A stretch of 64,000 bases of DNA from Pseudomonas campi (GTDB lineage: Bacteria; Pseudomonadota; Gammaproteobacteria; Pseudomonadales; Pseudomonadaceae). The notes beneath the pieces are model-generated. The model had not been told where the DNA came from. It worked only from the letters and a program-made list of their open reading frames with translations, and searched no databases. Numbering within the stretch: the stretch's first letter is position 1; every line of letters starts with the position of its first letter. This document shows, in pieces, positions 58,098 through 64,000 of the stretch. A program made the position numbers and the translations under genes. The stretch covers positions 4,216,001 through 4,280,000 of the forward strand of contig NZ_CP053697.2 in assembly GCF_013200955.2 (NCBI RefSeq), in the 5' to 3' direction.

Positions 58098-59219
58098 GTG
58101 CACATCGGTGTTCCTCTCGAGACCCATGCCGGTGAGACGCGCGTTGCCGCGACTCCCGAAACCATCAAGAAGCTGATCGGCCAAGGCCATCAGGTGACTG
58201 TACAGACCGGTGCCGGCGTCAGCGCCAGCATTCCGGACAGCGCCTATGCAGCCGTGGGCGCAGCCATCGGCAACGATGCCGCCGCCTTCGGTGCCGACCT
58301 GGTGCTGAAAGTGGTCGCCCCGACCGATGCCGAACTGGCCCACATGAAGACCGGCGCCGTGCTGGTTGGCATGCTCAACCCGTTCAGCAACGAGATCATT
58401 GCGCGCATGGCCGCCCGTGGCATCACCGCTTTCGCCCTGGAGGCCGCTCCGCGTACCTCCCGCGCGCAGAGCCTGGACGTGCTGAGTTCGCAAGCCAACA
58501 TCGCCGGCTACAAGGCCGTGATGCTGGCCGCCAACCACTACCCGCGCTTCATGCCGATGCTGATGACCGCTGCCGGTACCGTGAAGGCCGCCCGCGTGCT
58601 GATCCTCGGTGCCGGTGTTGCCGGTCTGCAGGCCATCGCCACGGCCAAGCGCCTGGGTGCGGTGATCGAGGCCTCGGACGTGCGTCCGGCGGTGAAGGAG
58701 CAGATCGAATCGCTCGGCGCCAAGTTCGTCGACGTACCGTTCGAGACCGATGAAGAGCGCGAATGCGCCCAGGGCGTTGGCGGCTACGCCCGTCCGATGC
58801 CGGCCTCGTGGATGGAGCGTCAGGCCAAGGCAGTGCACGAGAAGGCCAAGCAGGCCGATATCGTCATCACCACCGCACTGATTCCGGGCCGCAAGGCACC
58901 GACCCTGCTGCACGCCGCCACCGTGGCGGAAATGAAGCCGGGCTCGGTGATCATCGACCTGGCTGCAGCCCAAGGCGGCAACTGCCCGCTGACCGTTGCC
59001 GAGCAGGTAGTGGTGCAGCACGGCGTGACCATCGTCGGCCACAGCAACCTGGCGGCCCTGGTGCCGGCGGATGCTTCGGCCCTGTACGCACGCAACCTGC
59101 TGGACTTCCTCAAGCTGGTCATCGACGGCGAAGGCAAGTTCCACCTCAACCTGGAAGACGACATCGTCGCCGCGTGCCTGATGTGCCGCGATGGCAACGT
59201 CGTGCGCACCAACGGCTAA
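58098..59219 (+). CDS. pntAA: NAD(P) transhydrogenase subunit alpha part 1 (PntAA)
   Basis: A 373-residue NAD(H)-binding domain I of the proton-translocating transhydrogenase, which moves hydride between NADH and NADP at the inner membrane. The first strand HIGVPLETHAGETRVAATPE, the dinucleotide loop ARVLILGAGVAGLQAIATAK and RPMPASWMERQAK are characteristic. The start is GTG at 58098 with AGGAG 7 bp upstream, giving the length usual for the three-gene form of Pseudomonas. pntAB follows after 11 bp. Confidence 0.96.
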   Translation: MHIGVPLETHAGETRVAATPETIKKLIGQGHQVTVQTGAGVSASIPDSAYAAVGAAIGNDAAAFGADLVLKVVAPTDAELAHMKTGAVLVGMLNPFSNEIIARMAARGITAFALEAAPRTSRAQSLDVLSSQANIAGYKAVMLAANHYPRFMPMLMTAAGTVKAARVLILGAGVAGLQAIATAKRLGAVIEASDVRPAVKEQIESLGAKFVDVPFETDEERECAQGVGGYARPMPASWMERQAKAVHEKAKQADIVITTALIPGRKAPTLLHAATVAEMKPGSVIIDLAAAQGGNCPLTVAEQVVVQHGVTIVGHSNLAALVPADASALYARNLLDFLKLVIDGEGKFHLNLEDDIVAACLMCRDGNVVRTNG

Positions 59220-59230
59220 GGAGTAGAGAC

Positions 59231-59545
59231 ATGGAACTGATTTCCCCAAGCATCTACAACCTGATCATCTTCGTGCTGGCCATCTACGTGGGCTACCACG
59301 TGGTGTGGAACGTCACCCCGGCCCTGCACACCCCGCTGATGGCGGTAACCAACGCCATTTCCGCGATCGTCATCGTCGGCGCCATGCTGGCCGCCGCCCT
59401 GACCGAAACCGTGCTGGGCAAGTCCATGGGCACCCTGGCCGTGGCCCTGGCCGCGGTCAACGTGTTCGGTGGCTTCCTGGTCACCCGCCGCATGCTGGAA
59501 ATGTTCAAGAAGAAGGCGCCGAAAGCGCCGGTGGAGAAGCACTGA
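59231..59545 (+). CDS. pntAB: NAD(P) transhydrogenase subunit alpha part 2 (PntAB)
   Basis: A 104-residue membrane subunit with three hydrophobic segments: LIIFVLAIYVGYHVVW, AVTNAISAIVIVGAMLAAAL and LAVALAAVNVFGGFLV. It forms part of the proton channel (domain II). This is the split form of alpha found in many bacteria. Its stop overlaps the pntB start by 1 nt. Confidence 0.95.
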   Translation: MELISPSIYNLIIFVLAIYVGYHVVWNVTPALHTPLMAVTNAISAIVIVGAMLAAALTETVLGKSMGTLAVALAAVNVFGGFLVTRRMLEMFKKKAPKAPVEKH

Positions 59546-60993
59546 TGAGCATGAATCTGATCACCCTTCTCTACCTGGTCGCCTCGATCTGCTTCATCCA
59601 GGCGCTGAAAGGCCTGTCGCACCCGACCTCGTCGCGCCAGGGCAACCTGTTCGGCATGATCGGCATGGGCATCGCCGTGGTCACCACCGTGTTCCTGGTG
59701 TTCAAGCTGGGTTCGCAGATGACCGAAGGCGGCGCTGCCAAAGGCCTGGGCTTCGTCCTGGTCGGCCTGCTGGTCGGCGGTACTGCCGGCACCATCATGG
59801 CCAAGCGCGTCGAGATGACCAAGATGCCGGAACTGGTCGCCTTCATGCACAGCATGATCGGTCTGGCCGCGGTATTTATCGCCATCGCCGCCGTGGTTGA
59901 ACCGCAATCGCTGGGTATCGTCGCTCACCTGGGCGATGCGATTCCGGCCGGTAACCGCCTGGAACTGTTCCTCGGCGCGGCCATCGGTGCCATCACCTTC
60001 TCCGGTTCGGTGATCGCCTTCGGCAAGCTGTCGGGCAAGTACAAGTTCCGCCTGTTCCAGGGCGCGCCGGTGCAGTTCAAGGGCCAGCACCTGATCAACT
60101 TGGTGATCGGCCTGACCATCGCCGGCCTGGGCCTGGTGTACATGTTCACCGGCAACCTGCAGGCTTTCGCCCTGATGCTGGCCCTGGCCTTCATCATCGG
60201 CGTACTGATCATCATCCCGATCGGCGGCGCTGACATGCCGGTCGTGGTGTCGATGCTCAACTCCTACTCGGGCTGGGCGGCTGCCGGTATCGGTTTCTCG
60301 CTGAACAACTCGATGCTGATCGTCGCTGGTTCGCTGGTGGGTTCGTCCGGTGCCATCCTCTCGTACATCATGTGCAAGGCGATGAACCGCTCGTTCTTCA
60401 ACGTGATCCTCGGTGGTTTCGGTGGCGCGGCTGAAGCCGCCGGCCCGGCGGGCGCTCAAGAAGCTCGTCCGGTGAAGTCCGGCTCGTCCGACGATGCCGC
60501 CTTCCTGCTGACCAACGCCGACACCGTGATCATCGTCCCGGGCTACGGCCTGGCGGTGGCCCGTGCCCAGCACGCGCTGATGGAGCTGGCCGAGAAGCTG
60601 ACTCACCGCGGCGTCACCGTGAAGTACGCGATCCACCCGGTTGCCGGTCGTATGCCTGGCCACATGAACGTCCTGCTGGCCGAGGCCGAAGTGCCTTACG
60701 AGCAGGTGTTCGAGATGGAAGACATCAACTCCGAGTTCGGCCAGGCCGACGTGGTGCTGGTGCTGGGCGCCAACGACGTGGTCAACCCGGCCGCGAAGAA
60801 CGACCCGAAGTCGCCGATCGCCGGCATGCCGATCCTCGAGGCCTACAAAGCCAAGACCGTGATCGTCAACAAGCGCTCGATGGCCAGCGGCTACGCCGGC
60901 CTCGACAACGAACTGTTCTACCTGGACAAGACCATGATGGTTTTTGGCGACGCCAAGAAGGTCATCGAAGACATGGTCAAGGCGGTTGATTAA
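59545..60993 (+). CDS. pntB: NAD(P) transhydrogenase subunit beta (PntB)
   Basis: A 482-residue subunit carrying the rest of the proton channel (about nine hydrophobic segments to residue 280) and the NADP(H)-binding domain III: IIVPGYGLAVARAQHALMEL, HPVAGRMPGHMNVLLAEA and DVVLVLGANDVVNPAAKNDP near the C-terminus. The start at 59545 overlaps the pntAB stop; ATG 59551 is an alternative. The operon ends at a strong terminator. Confidence 0.96.
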   Translation: MSMNLITLLYLVASICFIQALKGLSHPTSSRQGNLFGMIGMGIAVVTTVFLVFKLGSQMTEGGAAKGLGFVLVGLLVGGTAGTIMAKRVEMTKMPELVAFMHSMIGLAAVFIAIAAVVEPQSLGIVAHLGDAIPAGNRLELFLGAAIGAITFSGSVIAFGKLSGKYKFRLFQGAPVQFKGQHLINLVIGLTIAGLGLVYMFTGNLQAFALMLALAFIIGVLIIIPIGGADMPVVVSMLNSYSGWAAAGIGFSLNNSMLIVAGSLVGSSGAILSYIMCKAMNRSFFNVILGGFGGAAEAAGPAGAQEARPVKSGSSDDAAFLLTNADTVIIVPGYGLAVARAQHALMELAEKLTHRGVTVKYAIHPVAGRMPGHMNVLLAEAEVPYEQVFEMEDINSEFGQADVVLVLGANDVVNPAAKNDPKSPIAGMPILEAYKAKTVIVNKRSMASGYAGLDNELFYLDKTMMVFGDAKKVIEDMVKAVD

Positions 60994-61012
60994 GACGCTT
61001 TGTTCCAGACAC

Positions 61013-61040
61013 AAAAACCCGGCCATGTGCCGGGTTTTTT
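61013..61040 (+). terminator. Terminator after pntB
   Basis: AAAACCCGGC, loop CATGT, GCCGGGTTTT plus T run. Confidence 0.9.
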
Positions 61041-61163
61041 ATTGCAGTTTGGCTTGCAGGCTGATGCTGAAGCAACGACACCTGAGAGCCCATCTAGAAC
61101 ACGGATTGACTTGGCACTCACTCGACCCGACCATCGTTGCCAGAACCTATCACGAGACATCCA

Positions 61164-62270
61164 ATGCACACCTGCATCATTCACATCGGCATGCACAAGA
61201 CCGGCAGCACATCCATACAGCACTCGCTGCAGGGCTTTGCGGATCAGCACATCACTTATGCCGACCTGGGTGATAGCCCCAATCACAGCTATGCCATCTA
61301 TGACCTTTTCACCCAAGGAGCGGAAAGAGGCTTCTTCGATGTCCAGCCCGACGTGTCGACTATCGACGCTTACGAAAAGCTTCTGCTGCAGGCCATAGCG
61401 GACACTGGAACGCGCGATCTACTCATCTCTGGCGAGCAAATCAGCTCAATGCCCCCAGCAGCACTGACTCGCTTGCGCGACTTCCTGGCGCCTCACTTTC
61501 AGAACATCCGTGTGGTCAGCTACGTTCGCCCGCCCGCCTCCTATCTCGCCAGCGCATTTCAACAGCGACTGAAAAAACGCAGCCCGAACTTCGAGCCAAT
61601 GCGGCTCTACAGATCCTTCAAAGATACTTTTCAGAAATTCGACGACATTTTCGGGAGGACTAACGTCGAGCTTTGGAAGTTCGATAGCACCACCCTGCAC
61701 AACCGCTGCGCGGTATCGGACTTCTGCCAACGACTAGGCTTGGAGTTTCCAGCAGAACGCATCAGGACAGAAAACGAATCGATGTCGAGGCAGTTTGTCG
61801 GGCTGCTGTATGTCTACCGGAAATTTGCCCCCGAGCTAGCCGCCTCCCTGCAAATCGCCGAGGTCGAGGGACTCAACCGCAAACTCTCCGGAATCTGGAG
61901 TGACAAATTCGCGTTGTCCCACGAACTGACTCAAGCCATACATCAGCAGCATGCTGCGGATATTGCGTGGATGGAGCAGCGCCTTGGCCAATCTCTGGAG
62001 GAGACTCTTCGGAAAGAGCCAAAGCATGCCATCAGTCGTGAGGAAGATCTGATCCAGACCCCCTCCGAAACCATCGAAGGGTTGTACTCGGCACTTGGAA
62101 AACCCCACCCTCAAACCACTTGCCAGATCCATCCGGTCGATGTGGCGGAGCTGTTCCATGAACTAAGAACCAAGCCACCTGGGCTCCAACCCAGCAGTTG
62201 GTGGGCATCGTACAGAGCTCGACTCAACAGCACCACACAGCGCCTGCGCCGCTTGGGCCGCACGTCCTAG
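61164..62270 (+). CDS. Sulfotransferase-fold P-loop protein
   Basis: A 368-residue protein opening MHTCIIHIGMHKTGSTSIQH, the 5'-phosphosulfate-binding P-loop of sulfotransferases (HxGxxKTGSTS). VVSYVRPPASYLASAFQQRL near residue 120 fits the 3'-phosphate-binding region (the R/S motif). The enzyme would move sulfate from PAPS to a carbohydrate, lipid or peptide; the acceptor is unknown. The start is ATG at 61164. The GC content and codon use are clearly lower than in the neighbouring pnt operon, which suggests recent transfer. It is convergent with a sulfatase gene across 111 bp. Confidence 0.85.
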   Translation: MHTCIIHIGMHKTGSTSIQHSLQGFADQHITYADLGDSPNHSYAIYDLFTQGAERGFFDVQPDVSTIDAYEKLLLQAIADTGTRDLLISGEQISSMPPAALTRLRDFLAPHFQNIRVVSYVRPPASYLASAFQQRLKKRSPNFEPMRLYRSFKDTFQKFDDIFGRTNVELWKFDSTTLHNRCAVSDFCQRLGLEFPAERIRTENESMSRQFVGLLYVYRKFAPELAASLQIAEVEGLNRKLSGIWSDKFALSHELTQAIHQQHAADIAWMEQRLGQSLEETLRKEPKHAISREEDLIQTPSETIEGLYSALGKPHPQTTCQIHPVDVAELFHELRTKPPGLQPSSWWASYRARLNSTTQRLRRLGRTS

Positions 62271-62309
62271 TGGTTGCTCACAATAACCTGAATAGGCAAA
62301 GAGCGTGCT

Positions 62310-62329
62310 CGAAGGGTAAGCGCCAGCGA
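62310..62329. repeat. 20-bp exact match to MITE-like element 1
   Basis: CGAAGGGTAAGCGCCAGCGA recurs here from 17956-17975; flanking sequence is diverged (ACCTGAATAG upstream), so this is probably an old fragment of the same element lying between the convergent genes. Confidence 0.5.
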
Positions 62330-62381
62330 GTTAGATTGCCGGCCGAAGCCCTCCACCATCGACCCCATCTCAGCTGAGACA

Positions 62382-64000
62382 TCACTTCTCTGGGCAGAGT
62401 TCGGCCAGCATATCCTGCGCATCATACCCAGACGTCGCATGGGACAGCTGCTTGCCAACTAGTAGCGGCGGTGGGATTACCCCCGAAAAAGGATGGCTAC
62501 CATCAGCAGCCGCACCAATTGTGGTGGCATTGGCCAGTACTTGCTCATCGCTCGGCCGACTTAGAAGCTCGGCGCTATCAAGCACCATGACGCCGTTCAG
62601 AAGGACGGTGGTTCTGGCAGACGCCTTGGTCGGAAACGGGGTGGTCACTGCTGGCCTGATATTGAAACTGACAACCAACCCATTGCATGAGCGGTTAAGC
62701 GCCAAGGGACTACTCGCCATCTCCACACCCGAATGGCGCACCAGCAATCGCCTCGTCCCATCCAGGCGCATGCTCCACACACCAGGCTGATCCACTAATA
62801 CCTGCTCCCCGCCCTGGGCGGACCACGCCGGCAAAGCCAAACCGATGGAGTATCCACCAAAGATGGGGGCTCGCTGCAGATCTCGCCCTTTGAGCTGTGC
62901 AGGCCACCACATACCCGCGGCCTGCCAGGTTAGGGGCACCCGTCTAACCCTGGTCTCCCAGGCCACCATTCGCTCCTCTATCTGCGCCTGGGATAGATAG
63001 TCACGCCCCTCGACCATCACAGGTTCGTTGCGACTAATCGGAGGAGACATGGGTTCTGCCAGCAATACGGCCTCGGCACCGCGAAAGTAGGTCTGCCGCG
63101 CCAGCAAATCATGCAAGCCGTATATCATGCCGCTCGATCCATCCTCCGCAGCCCACAACAACTGGGCTGGCTCGGCCTGCTGACGACCATCCATAAGCGG
63201 CTTGAGACTACGACCCTCAAGCCCCTCCTCGGCTTCGCCTTCGGCCAGGGCAATCAGGGTTGGGTAGAGATCCTTGAGAGTAGACGCCTCGAGCAGATCA
63301 GCATCCTCATAGCGGCCAGCCCAGGAGATCAACATGGGCGCACGCACCCCGCCCTCCCGGTAGGTGAACTTCTTGCCTGCGAAGGGGAAATTGTTATCCC
63401 GAGCCAGATTGGCTCCACCGTTGTCGCTGGCGAACACCACGATGGTGTTCTGCTCCAATCCACGGGCCTTCAATTCGGCAAGCAGCCTGTTGACGTTATG
63501 GTCCAGCTGCTTCAGAACAGCCATATAACGACCATTTAGCGTATCCGGAAACTGCTGCCGAAACTCGGGAGAGGGCTCGTACGGAGTATGCGGAGCAAAC
63601 AACCAGAGGTTGATGAACCAGGGCTCTGAACCAGAGTCGCGAATCAGCTCGATAGCCTTGTCGGTAAGCACATCGTCCACATTGCCCATGTACTGGGTCG
63701 GTGGCTGTCCGTTCTCCTGCAACCAGGGATTGGTATGCGAGGGTCGCCGCCTGAGATGCTGGCCATCAGGCCCTGGCTCGCGCATCAGGAAATGGTTCAG
63801 ATAACCCAGCCAGTAATCGAAACCCTGGGAGCCCGGCTCAATCTGCCGATACTCCAGAGCCTCACCGACATGCCACTTGCCCAGGTGCATCGTGCGATAT
63901 CCCAGACCCTGCAGTGCCTCAGGAAGGACCCGCAGATCGCTCGACAAACCTGCGCCGGCGGCCTGGAAGCCAACAGCCACCGGGTCACGCCCAGTCAACA
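62382..64000 (-). CDS. Sulfatase (alkaline-phosphatase superfamily), 5' end beyond the window
   Basis: At least 539 codons, open to the right edge. The first residues in view, LTGRDPVAVG, are those that directly follow the CxPSR active-site motif, so the formylglycine residue lies just outside the window. LGYRTMHLGKWHVG near residue 33 supplies the catalytic Lys, and VVFASDNGGANL near 193 the metal-binding Asp-Asn. The first 300 residues are the sulfatase fold; the remaining 240 (LPAWSAQGGEQVLVDQPGVW, VLLNGVMVLDSAELLSRP) form an unfamiliar, probably beta-rich extension. It would hydrolyse a sulfate ester, perhaps one made by the adjacent sulfotransferase; that link is inference. GC is lower than in the core genes. 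Confidence 0.88.
   Translation of the reverse strand, partial: LTGRDPVAVGFQAAGAGLSSDLRVLPEALQGLGYRTMHLGKWHVGEALEYRQIEPGSQGFDYWLGYLNHFLMREPGPDGQHLRRRPSHTNPWLQENGQPPTQYMGNVDDVLTDKAIELIRDSGSEPWFINLWLFAPHTPYEPSPEFRQQFPDTLNGRYMAVLKQLDHNVNRLLAELKARGLEQNTIVVFASDNGGANLARDNNFPFAGKKFTYREGGVRAPMLISWAGRYEDADLLEASTLKDLYPTLIALAEGEAEEGLEGRSLKPLMDGRQQAEPAQLLWAAEDGSSGMIYGLHDLLARQTYFRGAEAVLLAEPMSPPISRNEPVMVEGRDYLSQAQIEERMVAWETRVRRVPLTWQAAGMWWPAQLKGRDLQRAPIFGGYSIGLALPAWSAQGGEQVLVDQPGVWSMRLDGTRRLLVRHSGVEMASSPLALNRSCNGLVVSFNIRPAVTTPFPTKASARTTVLLNGVMVLDSAELLSRPSDEQVLANATTIGAAADGSHPFSGVIPPPLLVGKQLSHATSGYDAQDMLAELCPEK

Overview
The window is high-GC gammaproteobacterial DNA and reads as a Pseudomonas-type chromosome. 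The support is the gene content and order: lsfA beside an ssuE-like gene, oscA-sbp-cysTWA, gabDT, gcdH with a CaiB-type CoA-transferase and a LysR gene, pntAA-pntAB-pntB, OprD-type porin, and a MalT-like LuxR with DUF1302/DUF1329. Intergenic spaces are full of Pseudomonas-style REP and GAGAGGG palindromes. No replication origin, phage, transposase or CRISPR array was seen.

Region 1 (1-18 kb) is a sulfur-scavenging supercluster. It holds the start of an FMN reductase gene, the 1-Cys peroxiredoxin LsfA, two periplasmic sulfate-binding proteins, an SsuB/C/A-like ABC importer, an OprD-family porin, a second SsuA-like binding protein, a DszC/SfnC-like flavin monooxygenase, an unusual sigma-54 activator-like ATPase, a small alpha/beta hydrolase, a PAS-GGDEF protein, OscA, and the CysTWA sulfate importer. 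Several promoters share AT-rich AAGAATA elements followed by CCCYCCTA at the -10 position, consistent with common control (CysB is the obvious candidate, by inference). A lower-GC two-gene insert (zinc-ribbon protein plus a small ORF, 2.5-3.7 kb) lies between inverted copies of one repeat.

Region 2 (18-34.5 kb) is mixed chromosomal housekeeping: a secreted protein of unknown function, a Mpo1-like membrane protein, a Crp/Fnr regulator, a 7TM-PAS-GGDEF-EAL c-di-GMP protein, a receiver-HDOD protein, a TetR gene divergent from an SDR and a NahD-like isomerase, gabT and gabD, and an AraC regulator divergent from a membrane di-iron desaturase/hydroxylase, a quinone-reductase-like flavoprotein and rubredoxin. 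Two MITE-like palindromic elements overlap the stop codons of cysA and the Crp gene.

Region 3 (34.4-44 kb) is the most accessory part. A tRNA-Arg(CCG) is followed by repeated ATGTCTAAA motifs, an AlbA_2/Schlafen-like ATP-binding gene translationally coupled to an internally deleted remnant of a type I methyltransferase (hsdM), and then an unfamiliar two-gene operon. That operon encodes a 1322-residue protein with hydrophobic segments and a C-terminal Ig-like fold, followed by a 784-residue protein carrying an internal Hint (hedgehog/intein) domain. This pair is the best candidate for an undescribed system.

Region 4 (44-64 kb) contains the MalT-like LuxR regulator and DUF1329/DUF1302 genes, an MFS transporter divergent from a double GntR-FCD regulator, the glutaryl-CoA branch of lysine catabolism (CoA-transferase, gcdH, LysR), the proton-translocating transhydrogenase operon, and at the right edge a lower-GC sulfotransferase-fold gene convergent with a sulfatase that runs off the window.
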